Positions 50,282-60,140 are shown, numbered from the stretch's first letter. The stretch: 64,000 nt of DNA from a marine gamma proteobacterium HTCC2080 (GCA_000169115.1 AAVV01000008.1:124001-188000), one strand, 5' to 3'. Notes: generated by a model not told the origin, from the letters alone. A program made the numbers and translations.

Positions 50282-50935
50282 ATGGATCGTGATGGTATAG
50301 GCATGACTTCCATGCGGACGCGCCAGCGGCTGGTGCAGCGTCTGGCTGAGCAAGGTATTTCATCGGTTGAAGTCCTCGAAGCTGTCCGCTCGACACCACG
50401 ACATTTGTTTGTTGATGAAGCCCTTGCGCATCGTGCTTATGAAGATACCGCATTGCCAATAGGGTGGAACCAGACGCTTTCACAACCTTACATTGTGGCT
50501 AAAATGACAGAACTCGCTCTGGCAAACGGCACACCTAAAAAGGTGCTTGAAATCGGTAGTGGCTCGGGCTACCAAACCGCGATACTGGCGCAAGTGTCTA
50601 CAGAGGTCTTCGCGATGGAGCGAATCAAAGGGCTCTCAGATCGTTCTCGCAAGCGTTTTAGAGATTTACGCTTACGTAATGTGCAGCTGCGATTTGGAGA
50701 TGGTCTGGCAGGCTGGCCTGATAAGGGCCCTTTTGATGTGATTTTGTCGGCAGCGGCACCGGACGAGGTGCCCGCAGTGTTGCTTGAGCAGTTAGCCATA
50801 GGGGGACGTTTGATTATGCCAGTGGGTAACCGTGAACAGGATTTGATTGTGGTCTACGCAGGTGAATCGGGCTTTGAGACCGAAGTTGTTGAGCCCGTAA
50901 ACTTTGTACCTATGCTGCCCGGAGTGGAGCGATAA
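50282..50935 (+). CDS. pcm: Protein-L-isoaspartate O-methyltransferase
   Basis: A 217-residue methyltransferase that repairs isoaspartyl residues with S-adenosylmethionine. The SAM loop is VLEIGSGSGYQTAILA, the substrate segment LPIGWNQTLSQPYIVA, and the C-terminus FVPMLPGVER. The ATG at 50282 follows the ispF stop by three bases; a GTG directly before it is possible. Stop TAA overlaps the ATG of the next gene by one base. Confidence 0.94.
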   Translation: MDRDGIGMTSMRTRQRLVQRLAEQGISSVEVLEAVRSTPRHLFVDEALAHRAYEDTALPIGWNQTLSQPYIVAKMTELALANGTPKKVLEIGSGSGYQTAILAQVSTEVFAMERIKGLSDRSRKRFRDLRLRNVQLRFGDGLAGWPDKGPFDVILSAAAPDEVPAVLLEQLAIGGRLIMPVGNREQDLIVVYAGESGFETEVVEPVNFVPMLPGVER

Positions 50936-51882
50936 TGGCCACCTCCAGCTGGGGCATTTTTCTGCGGGGCGCCGCTATGGGAACTGCCGATCTTGTGCCC
51001 GGGGTGTCAGGAGGTACGGTTGCGTTAATTACCGGGATTTACCCTCGACTCTTGGGGGCAGTTACTTCGGTAGATGCGGCTGCGATTCGGTTGTTGTTTC
51101 AGGGGCAGTGGTCAGGTTTATGGCGGCACGTAGACGGGGCATTTTTGTTGCCACTCATGCTGGGCATTGCATCGGCGATTTTTGGTCTGGCAGGTACGCT
51201 TAAAGTTTTGTTGGAGACGCAGCCTCTTTTCGTGTGGTCGTTTTTCTGCGGTTTGGTTTTAGTATCAAGTTTGTCACTTATTCGTACCGAAATTACTCGT
51301 CTAACGCCGACGATAGTCACAATGGTTTTATTAGGAGTCGTCGCTATGCTCGTGCTGGGTTTGGGTCCAGGAGTGAGTTTCCCCCAGCATTCAGCGGGTT
51401 TTTTCGTGGCTGGATTGTTCGGTATATGCGCAATGATTTTACCGGGAATCTCAGGCAGTTTTATCTTGTTGCTGCTTGGTATGTATGGACCAATTATTAC
51501 TGCTGTTGCCGATCGAGAGGCCGTTCCGTTGCTGATTTTTGCGGCGGGTTGTGGCGTTGGATTGCTAAGCTTCAGTCGATTTCTGAGTTTCGTGTTGTCC
51601 CGAGCGCGTTCCGCCACGCTTGCGCTGCTGGTGGGATTTTTACTCGGGTCTTTAGTGATTTTATGGCCATGGCAGGAGGTACTGCAGACGACTATTGATA
51701 GTGAGGGCCAAGCTCGCCCCACACAGACGGCACCAGTTTCACCCATGTATTATGAGGCCATCGAGGGCGACAGCGAATTGCTAGGCTGTCTATTAAGTGC
51801 GTTACTTGGCGCTGGTGTGGTTATTTCCCTTCAGGGGTTGGCGGGTCGATCAGAAAAGATTCGTACTGCCGATGCACCCTAG
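50935..51882 (+). CDS. DUF368 family membrane protein (PopT-like polyprenyl-phosphate transporter candidate)
   Basis: A 315-residue polytopic protein with the DUF368 signature FLRGAAMGTADLVPGVSGGT and GIYPRLL near the start, and eight or so hydrophobic segments. A second GISGSFILLLLGMYGPI-like segment in the middle is an internal repeat of the motif. DUF368 members (PopT) have been reported as undecaprenyl-phosphate flippases in other bacteria; I transfer that only as a likely role. Encoded between pcm and nlpD, and its 3' end overlaps the nlpD start by 11 bases. Confidence 0.85.
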   Translation: MATSSWGIFLRGAAMGTADLVPGVSGGTVALITGIYPRLLGAVTSVDAAAIRLLFQGQWSGLWRHVDGAFLLPLMLGIASAIFGLAGTLKVLLETQPLFVWSFFCGLVLVSSLSLIRTEITRLTPTIVTMVLLGVVAMLVLGLGPGVSFPQHSAGFFVAGLFGICAMILPGISGSFILLLLGMYGPIITAVADREAVPLLIFAAGCGVGLLSFSRFLSFVLSRARSATLALLVGFLLGSLVILWPWQEVLQTTIDSEGQARPTQTAPVSPMYYEAIEGDSELLGCLLSALLGAGVVISLQGLAGRSEKIRTADAP

Positions 51883-52927
51883 TAAACCCAGTGGTGCGGG
51901 ACTGGGATCTTTATGTGTCGTGTCTGCTCTTCTCTTCGGCTGCGCGAATAATCCACCCGCACCCATCGAAAGTCGACAGGGTGTTGTCCTTGATGCGAGC
52001 CGAGGCGCAGTAAAGCCCGAGTTAGCTCACGCACCGCATTATGGCGGCTCACTCGACCACGGTAAGCCTTATACGGTGGAGGAGGGAGATACGTTATACG
52101 CCATTGCATTTCGCCTCGGTGCCGACTATCGACTGCTTGCACGGGCAAATGATATTGCGCCGCCTTATCTCATTTATCCGGGTCAAACCCTCAGTACCAT
52201 CGATCCCGTCGCTGGCTCTGTTGCTGGTCAATCTGCGGAGGTTGCTCTATCGCATCCGCCGGTAACAGCCGTAGTGACGGAAGCAACAGTTGGATCAGCG
52301 GGCACAGCCACAGCGAAATCGACCGTCGAGGTAACGTCTAAGTCCGAGGTGAAGATTGCGCCGCAGCCCCAGTCGAAATCCCAGTCGAAAGCAAAGCCAC
52401 CCTCGACACCTAAGTCATCAGCACAACCAAAGCCGGCATCAAAGACCGCTGCCACAGTCACGGCTGAGTCTCAGGTGGCAACACCGCCAAAGCCTGTTTC
52501 TAAGCCTCCAACAGCTAAGGTCAAGCCCGCGGCTCAGAACAAACAGCAAAATCTGGGCCCTGTGACGCGTTGGTTGTGGCCGGGTAAGGGGCCGGTTGAG
52601 CGCGCTTATTCAGCAGTGCTTCATAAAGGTATCGATATTGCTGGTCAGCGTGGCGACCCAGTTTATGCGACGGCTGCGGGGGTTGTGGTGTATGCGGGGA
52701 CAGGTTTGAAGGGTTACGGCGCGCTCCTAATCGTCAAACACAACGAGCAGTTCCTTAGCGCCTATGGACACAATGAAGTCATGTTAGTGGCTGAAGGTAC
52801 AAATATTAGTGCCGGACAACAAATAGCGCGAATGGGTAGCAGTGGCACTGACACGGTAAAGCTGCATTTCGAGATCCGTAGGAAGGGACAGCCAGTAGAC
52901 CCGCTTCGCCTGCTACCGCGTCGCTAG
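51872..52927 (+). CDS. nlpD: NlpD-type lipoprotein, LysM plus degenerate M23 domain
   Basis: A protein of about 351 residues. The lipobox LLFGC sets the start at the ATG 51872 (MHPSKPSGAGL). A LysM peptidoglycan-binding domain (YTVEEGDTLYAIAFRLG) is followed by a low-complexity Lys/Pro/Ser/Ala linker and a LytM/M23 domain (HKGIDIAGQRGDPVYA, LHFEIRRKGQPVDP). The first His of the usual HxH is Lys (VKLHFE), so the domain is not a hydrolase; as in E. coli NlpD it probably activates an amidase (AmiC) at the septum. rpoS, which usually follows, is missing. Confidence 0.9.
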   Translation: MHPSKPSGAGLGSLCVVSALLFGCANNPPAPIESRQGVVLDASRGAVKPELAHAPHYGGSLDHGKPYTVEEGDTLYAIAFRLGADYRLLARANDIAPPYLIYPGQTLSTIDPVAGSVAGQSAEVALSHPPVTAVVTEATVGSAGTATAKSTVEVTSKSEVKIAPQPQSKSQSKAKPPSTPKSSAQPKPASKTAATVTAESQVATPPKPVSKPPTAKVKPAAQNKQQNLGPVTRWLWPGKGPVERAYSAVLHKGIDIAGQRGDPVYATAAGVVVYAGTGLKGYGALLIVKHNEQFLSAYGHNEVMLVAEGTNISAGQQIARMGSSGTDTVKLHFEIRRKGQPVDPLRLLPRR

Positions 52928-53003
52928 TCCAACGCGCCTCAAGGGGTTGTCGTTGGTATCGTCCACGCCCCCATCTATCGCTCTTGGTGCTGAATAAAAC
53001 CAG

Positions 53004-53327
53004 CTAGCGCTGCAGCAGGGGCAACTTGTCAGATTTGCCGGTCCATGCCTCGGCATCTTCTAACGCAGGCTTTTTCTCTGTGATATTGGGCCAGATGTCT
53101 GCCAGCTCGGTATTCAGGGCGAGAAATTGTTCCTGGCCTGCGGGAAGTTCATCTTCAGAGTAGATAGCATCGATAGGACACTCTGGTTCACATAGTGCAC
53201 AGTCGATGCACTCGTCCGGGTGTATCACTAAGAAATTGGGGCCTTCGTAAAAACAGTCCACCGGGCATACTTCAACACAGTCGGTGTGCTTACAATTGAT
53301 ACAGTCTTCGCCAACTACAAAGGTCAT
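53004..53327 (-). CDS. fdxA: 7Fe ferredoxin FdxA
   Basis: A 107-residue ferredoxin very close to the Azotobacter FdI type. Cysteines 9, 12, 17, 21, 25, 40, 43, 46 and 50 (for example [14 protein letters not shown] and [12 protein letters not shown]) bind one [3Fe-4S] and one [4Fe-4S] cluster. The C-terminal tail [11 protein letters not shown] is as in the family. It is convergent with nlpD and read in the same direction as mutS, which starts upstream of it. Confidence 0.96.
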   Translation of the reverse strand: MTFVVGEDCINCKHTDCVEVCPVDCFYEGPNFLVIHPDECIDCALCEPECPIDAIYSEDELPAGQEQFLALNTELADIWPNITEKKPALEDAEAWTGKSDKLPLLQR

Positions 53328-53393
53328 GCTTGCTCATCTCCATTTGGTCCGACGCAAGGATACGGCCTTCTGCGTCGATTTGAAATACGCGAA

Positions 53394-55952
53394 TTACAAC
53401 TGTTTGCGCAGTTCATACAGAATTTCCAGTGCAGCTCTTGGTGAGAGTTCATCGAGGCTCAAATTTTGCAGCTTTTCAATCACTGGGTGTGTCTCAGGAG
53501 TTAAGAAGAAATCGTTTTGAGAGGGTGGTGCAACGGTTTCTACTTGTATTTTTCCGGTTTCCAATTGCTTGAGTTTGTCTCGGGCGAGGGAGAGTACGCT
53601 GTCGGGCACACCGGCGAGTTTAGCAACTTGTAAACCAAAGCTGCGGTTCGCGGGGCCCTCCTGAATGTTGTGCATAAAAACCACATGGTCTTCATGCTCT
53701 GTGGCGTCCAAGTGCACGTTAGCCATGGCGTCGTGCTGCTCGGGCAAATGCGTGAGTTCAAAATAATGAGTGGCGAAGAGCGTAAATGCCCGAACTTGTG
53801 TCGCCAGTGCAACCGCCGCTGCCCAGGCTAAGCTCAACCCATCGTAGGTGCTGGTTCCCCTACCAACCTCATCCATGAGGACTAGGCTTCTTGGTGTTGC
53901 GTTATGCAGAATGTTGGCAGTCTCGGTCATTTCCACCATAAACGTTGAGCGGCCGCTGGCCAGATCGTCTGATGAGCCTATGCGGGTGAAAATACTATCT
54001 ATAGGAGATAACTGAACCTGTTTTGCTGGAACGAAAGCACCGACATGGGCCAACAGTGCAATGAGCGCCGTCTGCCGCATGTAGGTCGATTTTCCGCCCA
54101 TATTGGGGCCTGTAATCAACAGCATGCGCCGTTGGGCATCTAGTCGGGTGCCGTTGGCAATAAAGGGTGTTTCGAGTACCTGCTCGATAACAGGATGGCG
54201 ACCGTCTTCGATGTCGAGCAACAGCGTGTCAGTAAATTCGGGACACACAAGATCTAGTGTCAATGCCCGTTCGGCAAAGCAGGCGAAAACGTCAAGATTG
54301 CAAAGTGCATCAGCCGAAGTTTGTAATGACGCAAGCTGCTGTTGTAATTGCGTGACCAAGGCTTCATAGAGATATTTTTCGCGGGACAGGGCTCGGGACT
54401 TAGCCGAGAGAGCCTTGTCTTCGAAAGCCTTCAGTTCGGGAGTAATAAAGCGCTCTGCGTTTTTGAGTGTTTGCCTTCGCACGTAGCTATCCGGTGCGGC
54501 ATCAGATTGCGCTCGGGAAATTTCGATGTAGTAACCGTGGACGCGGTTATAGCCCACCTTTAATGTGTTGAGCCCTGTAGCCTCCCGTTCGCGCTGTTCA
54601 ATTTCAAGGAGGTACTCGCTTGCATTGCGCGAAATATTTCGTAGTTCGTCGAGCTGCTCGTCATAACCGTCAGCGATGACCCCCCCCTCCCGAATCACAA
54701 CGGGTGGATTTTCGATCAAGGCCGTCGACAACAGTTCCACTAAATCAGGGTAATCGTTCAATTGCTCTGCAATTTCCGCAAGGCGTCGTGATTGATCTGT
54801 ATGAATGCTCGAAAGTTCTACTCGCAGTTGGGGCAGGGCGGCCAGGCTGTCACAAAGACGGGTGAGGTCACGGGGCCGCGCTGAGCCCAAGGCGACCCTC
54901 GCCAAAATCCGCTCAACATCGCCAACTGCTTTGAGTAAAGTTCGTACTGACTCAAAACGGTAATCCTTAATAAGGTCCTGTACTGCGCCTTGTCTGGCGC
55001 TTAACTCGGTAAGAGTACTGATGGGTCGGTGCAGCCATCGGCGCAAGTGTCGGGTACCCATGGCGGTAACAGTGGTTGCAAAAATCGAGAATAGGGTGTG
55101 TTCCTCACCTCCCTGCAGGTTGCGATCGATTTCCAGATTTCTCCGTGTTGCAGCATCTAGCAGCACCGTTTCTGTGAGTTTTTCTTCGCGCATACCTCGG
55201 ATGTGTGGCAAGTTGCCGCGCTGGGTGTCCTTCAAGTAATCGAGAAGGCAGCCGGCAGCCGCAAGGCCTACGTCGAGGTCGTCGCAGCCGAAACCTCGCA
55301 GATCCTGAGTTTGGAATTGAGTATTCAGAGCCCGTCGTGCGGCGGCAGTGTCAAACTGCCAGGGCGGTTGGTATCGCACGCCACTTCGACCCTCGACACC
55401 CGGGTAAAAGCTACCTTCTGCGACTAAAATCTCTGCTGGGGATAGCCGCTCAAGCTCTGCGATAAGCGCTTCAGTGCTGCTGACTTCGGTGATGAGAAAA
55501 CGCCCACTGGAAATGTCGGCCCAAGCGAGCCCTGAGCGCCCATTTTCATGATGAAGTGCGAGTAGCAGTGCGTCATTACGGGCATCGAGTAGTGACTCGT
55601 CTGTCAGCGTACCCGGGGTCACGATGCGGGTTACTTTGCGTTCGACCGGCCCTTTGCTCGTGGCGGGATCGCCAATTTGCTCGGCAATGGCGACGGCGAA
55701 GCCGTGGCGCACTAGGCGCGCTAGATAATTTTCAGCAGCATGATAAGGAACCCCCGCCATTGGAATAGGATGGCCGCCCGATTTGCCTCGGGCAGTCAGG
55801 GTAATATCGAGAGCCTCTGCGGCTACTTTGGCATCGTCGTAAAAAAGCTCGTAAAAATCACCCATGCGATAAAACAGCAGCTCATGAGGGTGGTCGCGTT
55901 TAATGGCCAGGTACTGCTGCATCATCGGTGTATGTGGGGAGGATTCTGACAT
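53394..55952 (-). CDS. mutS: DNA mismatch repair protein MutS
   Basis: An 852-residue ATPase that recognises mismatches. The mismatch-binding domain begins [15 protein letters not shown] with the wedge motif [13 protein letters not shown]; the C-terminal ABC domain has Walker [14 protein letters not shown] (about residue 613) and [14 protein letters not shown]. Length is as in E. coli (853). On the minus strand upstream of fdxA, as in Pseudomonas. Confidence 0.97.
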   Translation of the reverse strand: MSESSPHTPMMQQYLAIKRDHPHELLFYRMGDFYELFYDDAKVAAEALDITLTARGKSGGHPIPMAGVPYHAAENYLARLVRHGFAVAIAEQIGDPATSKGPVERKVTRIVTPGTLTDESLLDARNDALLLALHHENGRSGLAWADISSGRFLITEVSSTEALIAELERLSPAEILVAEGSFYPGVEGRSGVRYQPPWQFDTAAARRALNTQFQTQDLRGFGCDDLDVGLAAAGCLLDYLKDTQRGNLPHIRGMREEKLTETVLLDAATRRNLEIDRNLQGGEEHTLFSIFATTVTAMGTRHLRRWLHRPISTLTELSARQGAVQDLIKDYRFESVRTLLKAVGDVERILARVALGSARPRDLTRLCDSLAALPQLRVELSSIHTDQSRRLAEIAEQLNDYPDLVELLSTALIENPPVVIREGGVIADGYDEQLDELRNISRNASEYLLEIEQREREATGLNTLKVGYNRVHGYYIEISRAQSDAAPDSYVRRQTLKNAERFITPELKAFEDKALSAKSRALSREKYLYEALVTQLQQQLASLQTSADALCNLDVFACFAERALTLDLVCPEFTDTLLLDIEDGRHPVIEQVLETPFIANGTRLDAQRRMLLITGPNMGGKSTYMRQTALIALLAHVGAFVPAKQVQLSPIDSIFTRIGSSDDLASGRSTFMVEMTETANILHNATPRSLVLMDEVGRGTSTYDGLSLAWAAAVALATQVRAFTLFATHYFELTHLPEQHDAMANVHLDATEHEDHVVFMHNIQEGPANRSFGLQVAKLAGVPDSVLSLARDKLKQLETGKIQVETVAPPSQNDFFLTPETHPVIEKLQNLSLDELSPRAALEILYELRKQL

Positions 55953-56108
55953 GGTTGTTAAATGGGTCCGATGAGTCGTGAATTTGGTTAATAACGATAT
56001 TCTACGGCCTATGCTCGCAGTAGGCGATCAGAGATACGACTAATCCGCCGGTGCAATGTTACCGATAGGGCTTGTGGGCTTCCGGCTGTCTGAACCGTCG
56101 AGGCGTGC

Positions 56109-56345
56109 TTAGGGTTTTTGAGCCGCGTAATAGCCGGTCTGATTGAGTTGATTTATGAGTGTTGAAGTAGGGATGGCGCGGGCTTGCACTGCACAGCCTT
56201 GGCTGAAACGCGGGGTTGGGGCATTTTGGTCAAGGAACACCGTATCTGACGTCAACCTGTCGCCAATAACGACATGTGTTCCCTGACGATACTTCTTAAC
56301 CGGAGGATAAGCGTTAAAGTAGGTTGCATCTGAACACAAAAACAC
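56109..56345 (-). CDS. Doubtful small open frame, possible gene remnant
   Basis: A 78-codon minus-strand frame (GTG start at 56345, stop at 56109). Its text looks like a real protein segment (YPPVKKYRQGTHVVIGDR, FSQGCAVQARAIPTST), but no family was recognised, its first codon overlaps the recA LexA box, and no ribosome binding site precedes it. It may be a piece of a lost gene or noise. Confidence 0.25.
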   Translation of the reverse strand: MFLCSDATYFNAYPPVKKYRQGTHVVIGDRLTSDTVFLDQNAPTPRFSQGCAVQARAIPTSTLINQLNQTGYYAAQKP

Positions 56346-56352
56346 TGAATAT
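56324..56352 (+). promoter_or_regulatory. Candidate recA promoter
   Basis: TTGCAT (56324-56329) and GAATAT (56347-56352), 17 bases apart, resemble sigma-70 -35 and -10 elements. The -10 overlaps the LexA box, which is the usual arrangement for repression of recA. Confidence 0.6.
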
Positions 56353-56360
56353 ACATACAG
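56345..56360 (+). promoter_or_regulatory. LexA (SOS) box upstream of recA
   Basis: CTG-AATATACATA-CAG fits the gammaproteobacterial LexA consensus CTG-N10-CAG with the AT-rich centre (TATATATA-like). It lies 36 bases upstream of the recA ATG, in the promoter. recA and recX are therefore expected to be DNA-damage induced. Confidence 0.92.
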
Positions 56361-56396
56361 TAGTTTTAATTTAAGTCTTAACCTGAGGATAAACGC

Positions 56397-57440
56397 ATGG
56401 ATCCCAATAAAGCGAAGGCACTTGACGCTGCAATGTCTCAGATTGAACGGCAGTTTGGTAAAGGCACTGTCATGCGAATGGGTGATCAGGAGCGCGTGGC
56501 AATCCCATCTATTTCTACCGGTTCCTTGGGGCTAGATATTGCCCTTGGCATTGGTGGCCTACCCAAAGGGCGCATCTGCGAAATATACGGCCCGGAGTCG
56601 TCGGGTAAAACCACTATGACGCTGCAGGTAATTGCGGAAGCGCAGAAAAAAGGGGGCACGGCAGCCTTTATTGACGCAGAACATGCTCTTGACCCGCAGT
56701 ACGCAGAGCGGTTGGGAGTTCAAGTAGACGATATGATCGTGTCGCAGCCCGACACCGGTGAGCAGGCTCTCGAGGTTGCCGAGATGTTGGTTCGATCGGG
56801 CGCAGTCGACGTCTTGGTGATCGACTCTGTGGCAGCATTGACCCCCAAAGCCGAAATCGAAGGTGAAATGGGACAATCTCATGTGGGCTTGCAGGCCCGG
56901 CTATTGAGTCAGGCGATGCGAAAACTGACGGGTGCCATCAAGCAAACGAACTGTCTCGTTATTTTCATTAACCAGATTCGCATGAAAATCGGCGTTATGT
57001 TTGGAAGCCCTGAGACGACCACCGGTGGTAATGCGCTGAAGTTCTACGCCTCAGTTCGTCTCGATATCCGTCGAACTGGAGCGGTCAAAGACGGCGACGA
57101 GGTTGTCGGTAACGAAACACGAGTCAAAGTGGTTAAAAACAAAGTATCACCGCCCTTTAAGCAGGCTGAATTTCAGATTATGTATGGCGAGGGCATCTAC
57201 CACATGGGCGAGGTAATTGATTGGGGCGTTAAGCTCAATCTGGTGGATAAGAGCGGCGCCTGGTATGCCTATAAGGGCGATAAAATTGGGCAAGGTAAAG
57301 CGAATGCCTCTCGGTTTTTAGAAGAGCACCCCGATATCGCCAATGAAATTGAGAGCCAGATTCGTCATCAAACAATGGGAATGCCTTTGGCTGTCGTAGA
57401 AGCGGCGCCAATTGAGAGTGGAGAGGCTTCTGCCGAGTAA
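56397..57440 (+). CDS. recA: Recombinase RecA
   Basis: A 347-residue strand-exchange ATPase and co-protease. Walker [10 protein letters not shown] lies at about residue 65-73, [12 protein letters not shown] follows, and [18 protein letters not shown] is the L2 DNA-binding loop. A GAGGAT ribosome binding site precedes the ATG by six bases. The C-terminal acidic tail is short. recX follows five bases after the stop. Confidence 0.98.
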   Translation: MDPNKAKALDAAMSQIERQFGKGTVMRMGDQERVAIPSISTGSLGLDIALGIGGLPKGRICEIYGPESSGKTTMTLQVIAEAQKKGGTAAFIDAEHALDPQYAERLGVQVDDMIVSQPDTGEQALEVAEMLVRSGAVDVLVIDSVAALTPKAEIEGEMGQSHVGLQARLLSQAMRKLTGAIKQTNCLVIFINQIRMKIGVMFGSPETTTGGNALKFYASVRLDIRRTGAVKDGDEVVGNETRVKVVKNKVSPPFKQAEFQIMYGEGIYHMGEVIDWGVKLNLVDKSGAWYAYKGDKIGQGKANASRFLEEHPDIANEIESQIRHQTMGMPLAVVEAAPIESGEASAE

Positions 57441-57445
57441 GCGAC

Positions 57446-57943
57446 TTGGAATCACCTCTGAACCCAACCGATGTGCGCCGGGCCGCTATGGATTTATTGG
57501 CTCGGCGTGAGCATGGTGTCGATGAGTTGAGGTTGAAACTAAAGCGTCGCTTTGGGCGTGAAGAAGACTTTGAAACTATTGCGACGGAACAGTTACAACG
57601 GCTCGTCGACGAAGATTTACTGAGCGATACGCGGTTTGCAGCGGCCATGGTGCGGCAGCTGGTCAATAAGGGAATTGGGCCACGGCGGCTTGATCAAGAG
57701 CTGCGTAGTAAGGGGATCAAAAACTCCTGGCAAGACTGCGCGGCCCTCGCTGACTTAGAGGTCGATTGGTTTCGACAGGCACAACAGGTGTACAGCAAGA
57801 AATTCCCGGGCCCGATCAATGAGCCTAACGCTGACGAGCGGCGTCGCGAATGGGGTAAGCGTGCACGCTTCATGCAGTATCGAGGATTTGAGCCAGATCA
57901 TTTTATGGGGCTGATCAACGACCCCAGCGGCAATTTTGATTAA
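57446..57943 (+). CDS. recX: Regulatory protein RecX
   Basis: A 165-residue helical-repeat protein that limits RecA filaments. It has LARREHGVDELRLKLKRR, then LVNKGIGPRRLDQELRSKGI, and a final RRRWGKRARFMQYRGF-like helix. The start is a TTG at 57446, five bases after the recA stop; a GTG at 57473 is an alternative. It is co-transcribed with recA and so falls under LexA control. Confidence 0.9.
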   Translation: MESPLNPTDVRRAAMDLLARREHGVDELRLKLKRRFGREEDFETIATEQLQRLVDEDLLSDTRFAAAMVRQLVNKGIGPRRLDQELRSKGIKNSWQDCAALADLEVDWFRQAQQVYSKKFPGPINEPNADERRREWGKRARFMQYRGFEPDHFMGLINDPSGNFD

Positions 57944-58026
57944 CCCGGAGAGCCCTTAGCCCTGCAGTTGTATTAACCGACATGTGAAAACCATTGGTAG
58001 AACTAACCCTTAGGGCGAGTGCCGAT

Positions 58027-58899
58027 TTAGGTATTGCGATCAAGAAGCGCCCCGCGAAGCTCGCGAGCTTTGTCCTGAATTTTTTCAGCATTGGCTGGAC
58101 CCATGCGCATAAGTTGTTTTTGCAGGGCGGGTAGGGTTTCTAAGCTATCGTCTTCATAGCGCCAATTCGCTTCGTCTTTGAATAAGCGTGCCTCGAGGTC
58201 TGTGGCGGGTGCGAGCAAAATCATATTGAGGGCACCCAGTGCGGCGTCATCAAACGTGGCGTCACCGTAACCAAGGCCTGCCCATACCTCTTCAAGTACA
58301 ACCGAAAGTAGCCCATAGAGGGTGACTGTTGCCGCTACGTTGATCCCGGCCACAGTTGTGGCGAGACCGTCATAGCGCTCAAACCCCGCAGGATCCAAGG
58401 TCACGGCAAGACCGTCATCTTGAAACGGAAATTTTACACCGGGACGGCCCACGGGTAGCAGCTTGTAGGGCACGCTACCCATGCGAAGGTTGTCAACGAT
58501 GGCAACACCCCGTTCGAGGCCGTTACCGCTCATGGCAAATTGTTGCCCAAGCATGCCACTGTTTAGCTGCGGCAAAAATTCGCTAATGACTGCGTCGCTT
58601 TCCGACAGCGTTACTGTAGGGGCTTCGATTATAGTTTCAACGGCTTCAGCGGGAGCGGCTTCAGGCTCAAGAGCGGGCTCGCTGGTAGGCACCGATGGCT
58701 GCTCAATGACAACGACTTCTGGAGTGACAACCGGTGGAGCGTTTGCCAGCACTGCAGGCTCTTCTGGCGTTGCAGCTGGCTGCTCCTGCATGAACCCCCA
58801 ATATAAAACGCCACACAGAACGACAAAGCCCACCCCTGCGAGAATGATTCCAGCGTAGGGCTTTTGTGAGGGTAAGGATTGGTCGGTTTCTGTCGTCAT
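58027..58899 (-). CDS. DUF3014 domain membrane-anchored protein
   Basis: A 290-residue protein: a single N-terminal membrane anchor (AGIILAGVGFVVLCGVLYWG), a Pro/Ala/Glu-rich linker (about 40-100), then the DUF3014 domain with NLRMGSVPYKLLPVGRPG and LEEVWAGLGYGDATF. It would have its domain in the periplasm. Function unknown. It is convergent with recX and not part of its transcript. Confidence 0.8.
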   Translation of the reverse strand: MTTETDQSLPSQKPYAGIILAGVGFVVLCGVLYWGFMQEQPAATPEEPAVLANAPPVVTPEVVVIEQPSVPTSEPALEPEAAPAEAVETIIEAPTVTLSESDAVISEFLPQLNSGMLGQQFAMSGNGLERGVAIVDNLRMGSVPYKLLPVGRPGVKFPFQDDGLAVTLDPAGFERYDGLATTVAGINVAATVTLYGLLSVVLEEVWAGLGYGDATFDDAALGALNMILLAPATDLEARLFKDEANWRYEDDSLETLPALQKQLMRMGPANAEKIQDKARELRGALLDRNT

Positions 58900-59153
58900 A
58901 GGTTTTCCTGGCTTAATTCGGTCGACGGACTGCAGATGTTACACCACTATGACTCGTCCCCTTTGGGGAAAGTTCCAGAACCCAAAACGCCCTGAAGAGT
59001 CTGTCTGCAGCGATTACGTGCTAAGTTCGAGGCTTGCCACCGTGCCTTGTGATTAAGTCAGTGCATCGTCGCAGATATTGATGACTTTCAGCGAGGGTTT
59101 ACCCTCGAGAATGCCTTTAATTGTTGGCTCTTACAGCTGCTTCGCTGATCGCC
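58900..59153. other. Intergenic region
   Basis: About 255 bases between the start of the DUF3014 gene and the end of the flavin reductase gene, both on the minus strand. It should carry the DUF3014 promoter. No gene was recognised. Confidence 0.4.
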
Positions 59154-59795
59154 TCAGGTTGGGGCCTGTGCGGGCCGGTCGGCTTTCGCGTAGGCGAATC
59201 GACGCCCGTTTTTGACTGCGTGGTAACTGTCCAAACCGCAAACCGTTTGCGTATTGAGGTCGACGAGATTTACCGAGCCATCGTCTCGAATTCCAGAGGC
59301 AGGACATTGCAGCCATTGCACGCCCGCGATCAACAAATGCGTTTGATTCACGGCGAGCACCTGGTGTTCGATGAGTGAGAGCCCGAGCTTCACGGGTGAT
59401 TCTTTAACGGCTGGCGCAGCAAATTCGGGGATCCATTCTTCAGTGAGTTCAGTCGCGTCAAACTCGGAGTCGCTTCGGGGGTAGCGCGCTGAGGTTTGAT
59501 GGGCGGCCGGTATCATGGGCTCGGTAATATGGTTGAGGGTGAATACCTCAGTTGCCAGTATGTTATCGAGGGTATGACGTTCAGTGCCCTCTGGGCAGGG
59601 CCTTACGATTAATCCCAGCACAGGTGGGCTGGCACCAATATGAAAGACGCCAGAGAAAACCGCGAGGTTGCTTTGTCCCTGTCTGTCGGCAGTCCCCACC
59701 AGCAAAGCGGGTTTAAACCCAGCAATACCATTAATCAAATTGCCTCGATACCGGCTGGGTAATGCTCCGAGCTCTTCTGCGGTCCAGTTGCTCAT
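59154..59795 (-). CDS. Flavin-reductase-like domain protein
   Basis: A 213-residue FMN-binding split-barrel protein (NLINGIAGFKPALLVGTADR, VFSGVFHIGASPPVLGLIV, TVEVFTLNHI-like middle and a final SYHAVKNGRRFAYAK). Its family reduces flavins with NAD(P)H or acts as the reductase of two-component monooxygenases. It follows the DCC gene by three bases and probably belongs to one transcript with it. Confidence 0.82.
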   Translation of the reverse strand: MSNWTAEELGALPSRYRGNLINGIAGFKPALLVGTADRQGQSNLAVFSGVFHIGASPPVLGLIVRPCPEGTERHTLDNILATEVFTLNHITEPMIPAAHQTSARYPRSDSEFDATELTEEWIPEFAAPAVKESPVKLGLSLIEHQVLAVNQTHLLIAGVQWLQCPASGIRDDGSVNLVDLNTQTVCGLDSYHAVKNGRRFAYAKADRPAQAPT

Positions 59796-59798
59796 AAG

Positions 59799-60140
59799 TT
59801 ACGGCTCCGCCTTGTAGAGTCGGTCGTAGCGCCAGCGCGCCCATCGATTGTAGGCGAGCTCCACAATGGGACGAATGAGAGGCCAGGTCATCCACCGCCA
59901 AAGCACCCCGTAACGGGTGTGCTGCCAAGCGGCAACGTTGGCCTCAATTCCGGTGACCATTTGCCCATCGCGCTCCAAGTGGAGCACGCGTAGTAACTGG
60001 TCTTTGTCGACCGGGCTGTTCGGCTCACTCAGCCCATGAATATCGACTAACTGTAGCTGTTCATCTTTGATGACGCGCAGTTTATCCATCTCCTTAACGC
60101 AGAGAGGGCACTGGCCGTCGTAATAGAGCGTATCTGGCAT
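59799..60140 (-). CDS. DCC-family thiol-disulfide oxidoreductase (DUF393)
   Basis: A 113-residue protein beginning MPDTLYYDGQCPLCVKEMDKL, the DxxCPxC motif of the DCC (YuxK) family. The Pro-Xaa-Cys active site suggests disulfide chemistry, but no substrate is known. The C-terminal end is Arg-rich with an amphipathic helix. It sits 60 bases downstream of apbE and three bases upstream of the flavin reductase gene. Confidence 0.82.
   Translation of the reverse strand: MPDTLYYDGQCPLCVKEMDKLRVIKDEQLQLVDIHGLSEPNSPVDKDQLLRVLHLERDGQMVTGIEANVAAWQHTRYGVLWRWMTWPLIRPIVELAYNRWARWRYDRLYKAEP

Larger units (their letters stand above)
55953..56396. other. mutS-recA intergenic region
   Basis: About 445 bases between the divergent mutS (minus) and recA (plus) genes. 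In related genomes cinA often sits before recA; it is not here. The right end carries the recA promoter and LexA box. An unsupported small minus-strand frame lies in it at 56109-56345. Confidence 0.5.

Noticed and set aside
56109-56345. Minus-strand frame as a true gene between mutS and recA
   Set aside because: It is listed only with low confidence because its start falls in the LexA box and no family was recognised; I do not claim a function.
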